Position numbers and translations under genes: made by a program. Below, one piece after another: positions 5,081-11,962 of a stretch of 11,962 nucleotides of DNA. The notes beneath the pieces were generated by a model, which ran no database searches, was not told where the DNA came from, and was given only the letters and a program-made list of their open reading frames with translations. The stretch spans positions 1 to 11,962 of the forward strand of contig DASUZP010000033.1 in assembly GCA_036376775.1 (NCBI GenBank). The letters run 5' to 3'. Source of the stretch: VRUE01 sp036376775 (GTDB taxonomy: Bacteria > Actinomycetota > Thermoleophilia > Solirubrobacterales > 70-9). Every line of letters begins with the position of its first letter. The first letter of the stretch is position 1.

Positions 5081-8000
5081 ATGAGCCTTCGCCCGCTACT
5101 GGAAATCGCCGCGGAGAACGAGCGCCTGCACGCGCTCGCGGGCGAAGTGCGCGCGGCGAGCGGCGGCGAGCCGGTCGAAGCGAGCGCCTCGGCGACGCTA
5201 CGTCCGCTGCTCCTGGCGACCCTGCTCGAGGACGATCGCGGTCTGGCCGAACGCCCTGCCCTGCTGGTCAGCGCCGACGATCGGTCGGCGCGCGATCTCG
5301 CCGCCGATCTGCGCGCCTATCTGGCCCCGCGCCGTGTCCGCTTCTATCCCTCGCGCGGCACCGGCTACGCCTCCCACATCGCCCCGCCGCCGCACCTGGT
5401 CGGGCTGCGGATCGACGCGCTCGACTCGCTGCGCGAAGGGGCCGACGCGGTCGTGGTCGCCAGCGCCACCGCCCTGGCCGAGGCTGTGCCCGATGCCTCG
5501 CTGCGGCCCGCCGGCTTTGCCTTGGAGCAGGGCGGCGAGGTCGAGCTCGACAGCGCCGCCCGCGACCTCGTCGCCGCCGGCTACGAGCGGGTCGAGCAGG
5601 TCACCGAGCGCGGCCAGTTCGCCGTCCGCGGCGGCATCCTCGACGTCTTTCCTGCGACCGAGGAGCGGGCCGTGCGGATCGAGCTGTTCGGCGACGAGAT
5701 CGAGTCGATGCGCTGGTTCTCGACCTTCACCCAGCGCTCGCTGGGCGACGCCGAGCGGGTCGAGCTGGCGCCCGCCGCCGAGCTCGACGCCGAGCATCGC
5801 GAACTGGCCGAGCTGGCCGCGATGCAGGCGGCGGAGGAGGGGAGAGAGGTGCCGAGCGCGGCCGAGGCGCTGCCCCTGGAGCATTTCGGCCCGCCGCTCG
5901 ATCTCGTCCCCGCGGAGACCGCGGTGATTCTCGCTGCGGCCGAGGAGATCGAGCCGGCGCTGCGCGACCACTGGGAGGACGCGACCGCGGCGATGCACGC
6001 CGACGACGCCCGCCACCTCTACGTCGACGTGGCCGCGCCCCTCGCCGATCGGGCGGTCCTCGCGGTCCGTGGGGCCGGGGGGGAGGATGACGGAGCCTTC
6101 CGCGCCTCGCGCGCCGAGTCGCCGGCGCGCAGCGTCAAGGAGGCCGAGGGCGAGCTGGAGAAACTGGTCCGCTCCGGCTACCGCACCGTCGTCGCCTTCG
6201 ACAACCGCGGCGAGGCGGAGCGCTCGCGCTACGGCCTCGAACGCCTCGATGCCGCCCTGCTGGACGGCGGTCGCCTCTCGCCCGACCCGGGCCTCGCCTT
6301 TGCCGAGGCGCGCCTGCGCGAGGGCTTCGTCAGTCCCGAGCTGCGCCTCGCGGTCTACCCCTTCCGCCGCCTGGTCCACCGGCGGCGGCGGGCCGGGGAC
6401 CGCGATCGCGCCGGTGGCCGCGGCCGGCTCGCCTTCAGCGACTTGCGGGTCGGCGACTACGTCGTCCACGAGGACCACGGCGTCGCCCGCTTTGCCGGCT
6501 TCGAGACGCGCGAGGTCGGCGGTATCAGTCGCGACTACCTCTACCTCGAATACAAGGGCGAGGACCGCGTCTACGTGCCCACCGATCAGCTGGCGAAGCT
6601 GAGCCGCTACGTCGGCGCCGGCGCCGAACCGGCGCTTTCGGCGCTGGGCGGCAAGCGCTGGCAGAACATGAAGGCACGGGCGCGCAAAGCCGCCGGCGCC
6701 CTGGCCGGCGAGCTGCTCAACCTCTACGCGGAGCGACGGACCCGCAAGGGCCATCCCTTCCCGCCCGACGGCGAGTGGCAGATCGCGATGGAGACGGCTT
6801 TCCCCTACCGCGAGACCGCCGACCAGCTGGAGGCGATCGAGTCGGTCAAGGGCGACATGGAATCCGAGCAGCCGATGGACCGTCTGGTCTGCGGCGACGT
6901 CGGCTTCGGCAAGACCGAGGTGGCGCTGCGGGCCGCGGTCAAGGCGGCCTCCGACGGCAAGCAGGTGATGATGCTGGCGCCGACGACGATCCTCGCCCAG
7001 CAGCACTTCGGCACCTTCCGCGAGCGCCTCGCCGATCTCCCCTTCACCCTTGACTGGGTCTCGCGGCTGCGCAAGCCGGCCGAGGTGAAGGAGGTGCTGA
7101 GGCGCTTCGAAGGGGGTGAGGTCGACGTCCTCATCGGCACCCATCGGTTGCTCTCACGCGACGTCCGGGCGAAGGACCTCGGCCTGCTGGTCGTCGACGA
7201 GGAGCAGCGCTTCGGCGTCAAGCAAAAGGAGCTGCTGCGGCAGCTGAAGCTGAAGGTCGACGTGCTGGCGCTCTCGGCGACGCCGATCCCGCGCACGCTG
7301 CAGATGAGCCTGGCCGGGTTGCGCGACATCTCGACGATCGAGACGCCGCCCGAGGGCCGCCGCCCGGTCCGCACCTACGTCGGCCCCTACGACGAGGACC
7401 TGGTTCGAAAGGCGATCGAGCGCGAGCTCAAGCGCGGCGGCCAGGCCTTCTTCCTACACAACCGGATCGAGAGCCTGCCCGAGGTCGCCGAGCAGCTGCG
7501 CGGCCTGGTGCCCAAGGCACGAGTCGCCGAGGCCCACGGTCAGATGGACGAGAAGGAGCTGGAGGAGACGATGATGGGCTTTCTGCGCGGCGAGGCGGAC
7601 TGTCTGGTGACGACGACGATCATCGAGTCGGGACTCGACATTCCCACCGCCAACACGCTGATCGTCGAGCGCGCCGACCGGCTCGGACTCGCCCAGGCCT
7701 ACCAGATCCGCGGCCGGGTCGGGCGCTCGCGCGAGCGCGCCTTTGCCTACCTGCTCTACCCCTCTGCCGAGGCGCTGACCGAGGAGGCGGCGGCACGACT
7801 CTCAACCCTGGCCGACCACACCGAGCTCGGCTCCGGCTTCAAGATCGCGATGCGCGACCTCGACATCCGCGGCGCCGGCGACCTGCTCGGCGACGAGCAG
7901 TCCGGCCACGTCGCTGCGGTCGGTTTCGAGCTCTACTGCCAGATGATCGACGAGGCCGTGGCCGAAGTAGGGCCGGCCACCGAGGAGGGCGGGGAGGCCC

Positions 8001-8473
8001 CCGAGCCGCTGCGCTTCGACGTGCCGGTCGATGCCTACCTGCCAGCCTCGTTCATACCCTTCGAGGCGGCCAAGATCGATATCCACCGCCGCATCGTCGC
8101 CGCCCGCGCTCCGGGCGACCTGCGGGCGATCCGCGACGAGCTCAGCGACCGCTTCGGGCCGCCCCCGGCCGAGGCCGAGAACCTGCTGGCCCTGCAGCGC
8201 GCCCGGATCGAGCTGCGGCTGGCCGGGGCGAGCAGCGTCGAGCTGCGCGGTGGCAGGCTCAGCGTGGTCGGCGTCGTGCTCGACTCCGAGGGCGCGGGGG
8301 TGCTGGGCGAACAGGTCGAGGGGGCGCTTTACGAGTGGCGGGAGAAAACGGCCTCGGTCCGCGTGCCAGAGGAGCCAGAGTCGCGTTTGGCCGCTGTGCT
8401 CGCGATGGCGGCGGGTCTGCGCGAGGCCGGCCGCTCGCAAATGGTCGAAAAAGATATGCTTCCAGCTTCGTGA
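5081..8473 (+). CDS. mfd: Transcription-repair coupling factor Mfd
   Basis: This 1130-residue protein is a DNA translocase that removes RNA polymerase stalled at lesions and recruits UvrA for nucleotide excision repair. The N-terminal UvrB-like region (about 1-330) contains the conserved stretch GTGYASHIAPPPHLVGLR (near 92-109) and RGGILDVFPAT. The RNA-polymerase interaction domain begins near 452 (FSDLRVGDYVVHEDHGVARF). The RecG-like motor follows: Walker A GDVGFGKT (605-612, K611), DEEQ box (706-709), motif III SATP (732-735), TTTIIESGLDIP, and motif VI QIRGRVGR (875-882). A C-terminal TRCF domain ends the protein. I place the start at ATG 5081, not at the in-frame ATG 4955, because the extra 42 codons would translate through the promoter and hairpin and resemble no Mfd N-terminus. 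There is no Shine-Dalgarno sequence. The gene ends in a 4-base GTGA overlap with the foldase gene, indicating one operon. Confidence 0.97.
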   Translation: MSLRPLLEIAAENERLHALAGEVRAASGGEPVEASASATLRPLLLATLLEDDRGLAERPALLVSADDRSARDLAADLRAYLAPRRVRFYPSRGTGYASHIAPPPHLVGLRIDALDSLREGADAVVVASATALAEAVPDASLRPAGFALEQGGEVELDSAARDLVAAGYERVEQVTERGQFAVRGGILDVFPATEERAVRIELFGDEIESMRWFSTFTQRSLGDAERVELAPAAELDAEHRELAELAAMQAAEEGREVPSAAEALPLEHFGPPLDLVPAETAVILAAAEEIEPALRDHWEDATAAMHADDARHLYVDVAAPLADRAVLAVRGAGGEDDGAFRASRAESPARSVKEAEGELEKLVRSGYRTVVAFDNRGEAERSRYGLERLDAALLDGGRLSPDPGLAFAEARLREGFVSPELRLAVYPFRRLVHRRRRAGDRDRAGGRGRLAFSDLRVGDYVVHEDHGVARFAGFETREVGGISRDYLYLEYKGEDRVYVPTDQLAKLSRYVGAGAEPALSALGGKRWQNMKARARKAAGALAGELLNLYAERRTRKGHPFPPDGEWQIAMETAFPYRETADQLEAIESVKGDMESEQPMDRLVCGDVGFGKTEVALRAAVKAASDGKQVMMLAPTTILAQQHFGTFRERLADLPFTLDWVSRLRKPAEVKEVLRRFEGGEVDVLIGTHRLLSRDVRAKDLGLLVVDEEQRFGVKQKELLRQLKLKVDVLALSATPIPRTLQMSLAGLRDISTIETPPEGRRPVRTYVGPYDEDLVRKAIERELKRGGQAFFLHNRIESLPEVAEQLRGLVPKARVAEAHGQMDEKELEETMMGFLRGEADCLVTTTIIESGLDIPTANTLIVERADRLGLAQAYQIRGRVGRSRERAFAYLLYPSAEALTEEAAARLSTLADHTELGSGFKIAMRDLDIRGAGDLLGDEQSGHVAAVGFELYCQMIDEAVAEVGPATEEGGEAPEPLRFDVPVDAYLPASFIPFEAAKIDIHRRIVAARAPGDLRAIRDELSDRFGPPPAEAENLLALQRARIELRLAGASSVELRGGRLSVVGVVLDSEGAGVLGEQVEGALYEWREKTASVRVPEEPESRLAAVLAMAAGLREAGRSQMVEKDMLPAS

Positions 8474-9858
8474 GTCCGGACCAGGGTAGGAGAGGGACGT
8501 CTGGCAAAGGCGGGGGGAGCAAAGCCTCCGGTCCTGCCGCTGCGCGGCGCCTGGGGCTGGCGATCTTCGGCGTCGCCTTCGTCGCTCTTTTCCTGATCGT
8601 CGCGATCGCCGTGGGCGTCGGCGACCCGAGCGTTCCGGACGGCGATGCGGCGCTGGTCCAAGACGCTCCTGGAGACCTCGGCAATGTCTCGGAAGCCAAA
8701 GTCGAACACGCGGTTGAGTTGGCCGCGGCGCAGGCGGGCGAAAAAAAGACCCCGAAACCGGGCGACCCCAAATACGACGAACTGCAGAAAACGGCGATGA
8801 ATTCCGTGCTCGAAGGGATCTGGATTCGCGGCGTGGCGGCCGAATGGGGAGTCGAAGCGACCGACGCGGAAGTCGCCAAAGAATTGAAGAAAGTGAAGAA
8901 AGAAAACTTCAAATCGGAAGCTGAATTCCAGAAATTCCTCAAGGAATCGCATTTCACGCCGGCGGATATCAACGAACGCGTGGAAATCCAGATACTCAGC
9001 ACCCGGTTGCAGGAACAGCTGAAAGAAAAAGTCCCGACGCCGAGTAAGAGCGAAATCAAGACCTACTACGAAGCGGCGAAGGACACCCAGTTCACGCAGA
9101 AACCGAGTCGGGACGTGCGCATGATTCTCGACAAAGACCGCAAGAAAGCCGAAGAAGCAGCCGCCGCCCTTGCCAAAGACAATTCGACGAAAAACTGGAC
9201 TGCGGTCGCCAAAAAATACTCGGAAGATCCGACGACGAAAGAAAGCGGCGGCCTGCAGAAAGGTCTGCAGGAAGGTGTCTTGGAAGAACCGCTGAACGGG
9301 CTGGTCTTCAGCACGCCCGAAGGCCAGCTCGAAGGGCCGACCGAAGGCAAGGGCGGTTACGTCGTCTTCGAAGTCGTGAACTCGACGCCGGAAAGCGTGC
9401 AGGAACTGGTGACCGTGGAAAGTCAGATCCAGGCGACGCTTGCCCAGCAGGCCGAACAGGAATATTTCACCAACTTCCTCGCGAGCTTCAGTACCCAGTG
9501 GACCCAGCGCAGCTTCTGCGCTTCTGGCTTCGTGACCGAACGCTGTGCGAACTTCGCAGACAGCGGGCGTCCCACGACCGCACCCGAAGGCTGCTACGAA
9601 GCCGATCCGAAAGGTGGCCTGCCGGAAGCGTGTCCGGCCCCCGTCTTCCAGCTGGTTCCGGCTCTGCCGGGAACCGTGACGCCGCTCGAACCGAAAGGCA
9701 AACCGCTTGCGCAGCGTCCGCGGCCGCTGGCTGAAAAAGAAGAAGGCGCCGCGGGCGCCGAAGGCCTGCCCGGAGGTGCCCTGCCGCCGACCGAAGGCGC
9801 GCCTCCGGCAGAAGAAGCTCCGCCGGCCGAAGAAGCCCCGCCGGCCGAATCCGAATAG
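8470..9858 (+). CDS. Membrane-anchored SurA/PrsA-like foldase (parvulin-type domain)
   Basis: This 462-residue protein starts at GTG 8470, whose GTGA overlaps the mfd stop. A short basic N-terminus is followed by one hydrophobic helix (about 28-50); there is no lipobox Cys, so it is a signal-anchored extracytoplasmic protein, unlike lipoprotein PrsA. A charged SurA_N-like helical region (about 75-208) precedes a parvulin-like domain (about 212-305), recognisable from WTAVAKKYSEDPTTKESGGL (243-262) and from FSTPEGQLEGPTEGKGGY (280-297). The two His residues typical of parvulin active sites (in HIL and GYH motifs) align here with Met218 and Val298, so chaperone action without isomerase activity is likely. 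The C-terminal part carries four Cys (350, 359, 375, 388), possibly disulfides, and a Pro/Glu tail with AEEAPP repeats. Of 52 Glu codons, 51 are GAA, unlike GAG-rich neighbours. Its role is probably folding of exported proteins. Confidence 0.88.
   Translation: MSPDQGRRGTSGKGGGSKASGPAAARRLGLAIFGVAFVALFLIVAIAVGVGDPSVPDGDAALVQDAPGDLGNVSEAKVEHAVELAAAQAGEKKTPKPGDPKYDELQKTAMNSVLEGIWIRGVAAEWGVEATDAEVAKELKKVKKENFKSEAEFQKFLKESHFTPADINERVEIQILSTRLQEQLKEKVPTPSKSEIKTYYEAAKDTQFTQKPSRDVRMILDKDRKKAEEAAAALAKDNSTKNWTAVAKKYSEDPTTKESGGLQKGLQEGVLEEPLNGLVFSTPEGQLEGPTEGKGGYVVFEVVNSTPESVQELVTVESQIQATLAQQAEQEYFTNFLASFSTQWTQRSFCASGFVTERCANFADSGRPTTAPEGCYEADPKGGLPEACPAPVFQLVPALPGTVTPLEPKGKPLAQRPRPLAEKEEGAAGAEGLPGGALPPTEGAPPAEEAPPAEEAPPAESE
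9808..9855 (+). repeat. 18-base tandem repeat coding for the AEEAPP tail
   Basis: Two 18-base units (9808-9825 and 9826-9843, two differences between them) each encode A-E-E-A-P-P. A partial, degenerate third copy (9844-9855) encodes A-E-S-E just before the stop. The repeat makes a short, acidic, proline-rich, probably unstructured end to the extracytoplasmic foldase. Unit number may vary between strains. Confidence 0.75.
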
Positions 9859-9884
9859 GCCCGCCGGCCTCTCCCGGGCGTCGA

Positions 9885-9890
9885 TAGACT
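9885..9890 (+). promoter_or_regulatory. Putative -10 box (TAGACT) upstream of the eno leader ORF
   Basis: TAGACT fits TANNNT and ends nine bases before the ATG at 9900, giving leaderless geometry for the short ORF rather than for eno. It would provide eno with its own promoter apart from the mfd-foldase unit. No -35 box is seen. Confidence 0.35.
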
Positions 9891-9899
9891 GGCGCGCCC

Positions 9900-9971
9900 A
9901 TGAGCGCGGAGCGAGCAGGCGTGCATCTTCGGTTCTTCGCGCTGCGAGCGACGCGGGACTCTTTGCGATGA
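9900..9971 (+). CDS. Putative 23-codon leader ORF overlapping the eno start
   Basis: ATG 9900 opens 23 codons (beginning M-S-A-E-R-A-G-V, ending D-S-L-R) and stops at TGA 9969-9971, which overlaps the enolase ATG (9968-9970) as ATGA. The peptide is basic with five Arg, and has no run of one amino acid that would suggest attenuation. The ATG sits nine bases after a -10-like box and lacks a Shine-Dalgarno sequence. eno also lacks one, so ribosomes finishing this ORF could re-initiate at eno. It may instead be a chance ORF in the leader. Confidence 0.4.
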   Translation: MSAERAGVHLRFFALRATRDSLR

Positions 9972-11263
9972 GCGCGATCTCCTCCATCCACGCCCGCCAG
10001 ATCCTCGATTCGCGCGGCAACCCGACTGTTGAGGTCGAGGTCGTTCTCGAGTCGGGCGCGAGGGGCACGGCGGCGGTTCCCTCCGGTGCCTCGACCGGCG
10101 AGTTCGAGGCGGTCGAGCTGCGCGATGGAGGCGACCGCTGGCTCGGCAAGGGCGTCTCGCGAGCGGTGGACAACGTCAACGGTGAGATCGCCGCGGCCCT
10201 GACCGGCGCGCGGGCTGCCGAGCAGGGCGCCCTCGACGAGACGATGATCGAGCTCGACGGGACGCCGAACAAGGCCCGGCTCGGGGCCAACGCGCTGCTC
10301 GGCGTCTCGCTGGCCGCGGCCAAGGCCGCCGCAGCCGATTCGGGCCAGCCGCTCTACCGCTATCTGGCCGAGCTCTATGGTGGTGGCGAGCCGCGCCTCC
10401 TGCCGGTGCCGATGATGAACGTGCTCAACGGCGGCGCCCACGCCGACAACTCGGTCGACTTCCAGGAGTTCATGGTGGTGCCGGCGGGGGCCTCGAGCTT
10501 CGCCGAGTGCCTGCGTGTCGGGGCAGAGGTCTTCCACGCGTTGAAGAAGAGCCTCGCCTCGAAGGGCCTTTCGACCGCGGGTGGCGACGAGGGCGGCTTC
10601 GCGCCGAACCTGGAGTCCAACGAGGCCGCGCTGCAGGCGGTTTTGGCCGGAGTAGAGGCGGCCGGCTACGAGCCCGGCTCCGATGTCTTCATCGCCCTCG
10701 ACCCGGCAACCAGCGAGGTATACGAAGGGGGTGCCTATGTGCTCGAGCACGAGGGTCGCACGCTTTCTCCGCAGGAGATGGCCGCCTACTGGGAGGATGC
10801 CTGCTCGCGTTACCCGATCCTCTCGATCGAGGACGGCATGGATGAGGAGGACTGGGACGGTTGGGAGCTGCTCACCGAGCGTCTCGGCGGGCGGGTTCAG
10901 CTGGTCGGCGACGATCTCTTCGTCACCAATCCAGCGCGTCTGCGGCGCGGGATCGAGCTCGGCGTCGCCAACTCGATCCTGGTCAAGGTCAACCAGATCG
11001 GCACCCTGAGCGAGACCCTGGAGGCGATCCGGATCGCCCGCGGGGCCGGCTACACGGCGGTCATCTCACATCGTTCGGGCGAGACCGAGGACACGACGAT
11101 CGCCGATCTCGCTGTGGCCACCGGCGCCGGCCAGATCAAGACCGGCGCCCCGTCACGCTCGGACCGGGTGGCGAAGTACAACCGTCTGCTGCGGATCGAG
11201 GAGGAGTTGGGCAGTGCGGCCGAATTCCCGGGCTTGAACGCATTCGCCCAGCGCGTGGGCTAG
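9968..11263 (+). CDS. eno: Enolase (phosphopyruvate hydratase)
   Basis: This 431-residue protein converts 2-phosphoglycerate to phosphoenolpyruvate in glycolysis and the reverse in gluconeogenesis, using Mg2+; the length is typical. It begins with the canonical ARQILDSRGNPTVEVEV (9-25) and has the catalytic loop SGASTG (39-44). Active-site residues are complete: H158 (GGAHADN), E167 (FQEFM), proton-shuttle E208 (GDEGGFAPN), metal ligands D245, E288 (SIEDG) and D315 (GDDLFVTN), base K340 (VKVNQIG), the signature SHRSGETED (367-375) and K391 (IKTGAPSRSDR). ATG 9968 is chosen because it gives the standard N-terminus; the frame is open further upstream but without homology. There is no Shine-Dalgarno sequence; the start codon overlaps the stop of a 23-codon ORF. 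The gene lies between the foldase and the division protein, matching the mfd-eno-divIC order in actinobacteria. Confidence 0.98.
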   Translation: MSAISSIHARQILDSRGNPTVEVEVVLESGARGTAAVPSGASTGEFEAVELRDGGDRWLGKGVSRAVDNVNGEIAAALTGARAAEQGALDETMIELDGTPNKARLGANALLGVSLAAAKAAAADSGQPLYRYLAELYGGGEPRLLPVPMMNVLNGGAHADNSVDFQEFMVVPAGASSFAECLRVGAEVFHALKKSLASKGLSTAGGDEGGFAPNLESNEAALQAVLAGVEAAGYEPGSDVFIALDPATSEVYEGGAYVLEHEGRTLSPQEMAAYWEDACSRYPILSIEDGMDEEDWDGWELLTERLGGRVQLVGDDLFVTNPARLRRGIELGVANSILVKVNQIGTLSETLEAIRIARGAGYTAVISHRSGETEDTTIADLAVATGAGQIKTGAPSRSDRVAKYNRLLRIEEELGSAAEFPGLNAFAQRVG

Positions 11264-11300
11264 ATGCAGGAATGCGGCGCTCGGCGCCGTAGGACCGGGT

Positions 11301-11672
11301 ATGGCAACCCGCGCCCGGCCGGCAAGCAGGACGACTTCCCGGCCGAAACGGCGTCCGGCGGCACGCCGCAGACCGGCGGCGCGGCGCGGTGCCAGCCGCA
11401 TCCGCTGGGACAGGGTGGGGCGGATCGCGCTGACGCTGGTCCTCGCCGCGGTTCTCTACTCCTACCTCAATCCGGCGATCGACTTCGTCAAGACCTACAC
11501 CGCGACGACCGCCGCCAAAGCCGAGTTCCACGAAATGCTGCGCGAAAACAAGCGTCTCCACAACCGCATCCAGACGGCGGACGATCCGACCGTGATCGCC
11601 CGCAGGGCGCGCGCGCAGGGCATGGTCGCCGAAGGCGAGACGCCGATCGTCGTCCACGGCTTGGGCGGCTAG
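11301..11672 (+). CDS. FtsB/DivIC-type septum formation initiator protein
   Basis: This 123-residue bitopic protein resembles FtsB/DivIC, a small divisome component that acts with FtsL and FtsQ/DivIB at the septum. It has a very basic N-terminal cytoplasmic tail (about 2-38, many Arg, Pro and Ala), a single membrane helix (about 41-57), a periplasm-side coiled coil (about 63-93, with AKAEFHEMLRENKRLHNRI) and the family end motif DPTVIARRARAQGMVAEGE (95-113). The start ATG is 37 bases after the eno stop and is preceded by AGGA (11291-11294) at six bases. Position directly after eno agrees with the actinobacterial arrangement (as in Mycobacterium, where Rv1024 follows eno), so it is probably co-transcribed. 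FtsL is a less likely alternative because of the family end motif and the context. Confidence 0.9.
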   Translation: MATRARPASRTTSRPKRRPAARRRPAARRGASRIRWDRVGRIALTLVLAAVLYSYLNPAIDFVKTYTATTAAKAEFHEMLRENKRLHNRIQTADDPTVIARRARAQGMVAEGETPIVVHGLGG

Positions 11673-11693
11673 CCGACCGCACGGGGTTCACCG

Positions 11694-11962
11694 GTGGTTA
11701 GCGCCGGCTCCTACATCCTCAGCGCCGCCCTGTTGGCAGCGCTGGCGCTCTCACTGGGCTTCTCGGCCGTGCGCTTGCGCCAAAGGCTGATGCCCGAATG
11801 GGAGGGCGCTCCAGCGCATCTGGTCGAGGCGATTCTCGGCGTCGCCCTGCTGATTTGGCTCTCTGAGCTTCTCGGCCTGGTCAATCTTCTCTACGGCGGG
11901 ACTCTTGCGGCCGCGGCAATTCTGCTGGCGGCAGCTGTCGCTTCCGGCCCGCGGGTCCTGTC
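11694..11962 (+). CDS. N-terminal part of a polytopic membrane protein (cut by window end)
   Basis: A GTG at 11694, 21 bases after the division-protein stop and seven bases after a G-rich GGGG (11683-11686), opens a frame that stays open to the window end (89 codons). The product is highly hydrophobic: helices at about residues 6-26, 43-63 and 67-84, with a short Arg-rich loop (VRLRQRL, 26-32) after the first helix, which suggests a cytoplasmic loop and an outside N-terminus. I do not recognise a family from this fragment. A large multi-spanning enzyme such as a glycosyltransferase or polymer-handling membrane protein is a guess only. Close spacing implies co-transcription with the upstream division gene. 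Confidence 0.7.
   Translation, partial: MVSAGSYILSAALLAALALSLGFSAVRLRQRLMPEWEGAPAHLVEAILGVALLIWLSELLGLVNLLYGGTLAAAAILLAAAVASGPRVL

Noticed and set aside
5198..7144. 648-codon open frame on the minus strand inside mfd
   Set aside because: It is antisense to well-supported Mfd coding sequence; long shadow frames are expected at this GC content and no motif is visible.
8335..8469. Upstream in-frame start for the foldase inside mfd
   Set aside because: It would overlap mfd by about 139 bases, adding a stretch unlike a signal anchor; the GTGA overlap at 8470 is the usual coupling geometry.
8488..8496. Shine-Dalgarno-like AGGAGAGGG just inside the foldase gene
   Set aside because: No ATG, GTG or TTG lies in frame at a suitable distance downstream, so it does not define a start.
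9859..9879. GCCCG/CGGGC pair after the foldase stop as a possible terminator
   Set aside because: The stem is five bp with a long loop and no T-run; too weak to support.
9707..9967. In-frame extension of enolase by 87 codons
   Set aside because: The extension overlaps the foldase gene and has no enolase homology; ATG 9968 gives the canonical N-terminus.
8329..10323. 664-codon open frame on the minus strand, rich in Phe and Arg
   Set aside because: It lies antisense to the foldase and eno genes. The Phe richness is explained by GAA codons read backwards as TTC, and the sequence shows no domain.
11275..11289. Small hairpin (CGGCGC, TCG loop, GCGCCG) between eno and the division gene
   Set aside because: The stem is only six bp with no T-run; such pairs are frequent by chance in GC-rich spacers, so it is not called a terminator.

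Overview
The window is GC-rich and gene-dense. It looks like chromosomal core DNA from an actinobacterium. Gene content, codon style and order suggest the Thermoleophilia (Solirubrobacterales-like); this lineage call is inference, because no rRNA or other decisive marker is present. I see no tRNA, CRISPR array, transposase, phage gene or integrase.

Layout. (1) Positions 29-1447, minus strand: an ABC1/AarF/UbiB-family kinase-like protein, divergent from (2) a plus-strand cluster of rplY/ctc (ribosomal protein L25), pth (peptidyl-tRNA hydrolase) and a crotonase-fold protein that overlaps pth by 11 bases and lacks both canonical hydratase glutamates. (3) Positions 3541-3653: a 113-base imperfect inverted repeat that fills the gap between two convergent genes and is flanked by TAG on both sides. 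(4) Minus strand: a NodB-type polysaccharide deacetylase-like protein and, upstream of it with 4 bases between, a small unrecognised membrane protein. (5) Positions 4974-5080: a divergent promoter region with a 17-bp hairpin in front of mfd. (6) Plus strand: mfd (transcription-repair coupling factor), a membrane-anchored SurA/PrsA-like foldase joined to mfd by a GTGA overlap, a putative 23-codon leader ORF, eno (enolase), an FtsB/DivIC-type division protein, and the start of a polytopic membrane protein cut by the window end.

How the genes fit together. The order ctc, pth, mfd, foldase, divIC resembles the ctc-spoVC-fin-mfd-spoVT-...-divIC segment of Bacillus. The mfd-eno-ftsB stretch also resembles the mycobacterial mfd-...-eno-Rv1024 region. 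The genes therefore form a housekeeping cluster: translation quality control (L25, Pth), DNA repair linked to transcription (Mfd), export and folding, glycolysis and septation. The crotonase, deacetylase and membrane-protein genes sit between pth and mfd and look like a lineage-specific insert, with the long inverted repeat inside it and the mfd hairpin at its right edge.

The points most worth a second look are the 113-base inverted repeat with TAG flanks, the mfd leader hairpin, the leader ORF whose stop overlaps the eno start, the near-exclusive GAA codon use in the foldase gene (51 of 52 Glu codons) against GAG-rich neighbours, and three proteins that keep a family fold but have lost or changed diagnostic active-site residues. 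I found no clear new multi-gene defence or mobile system.
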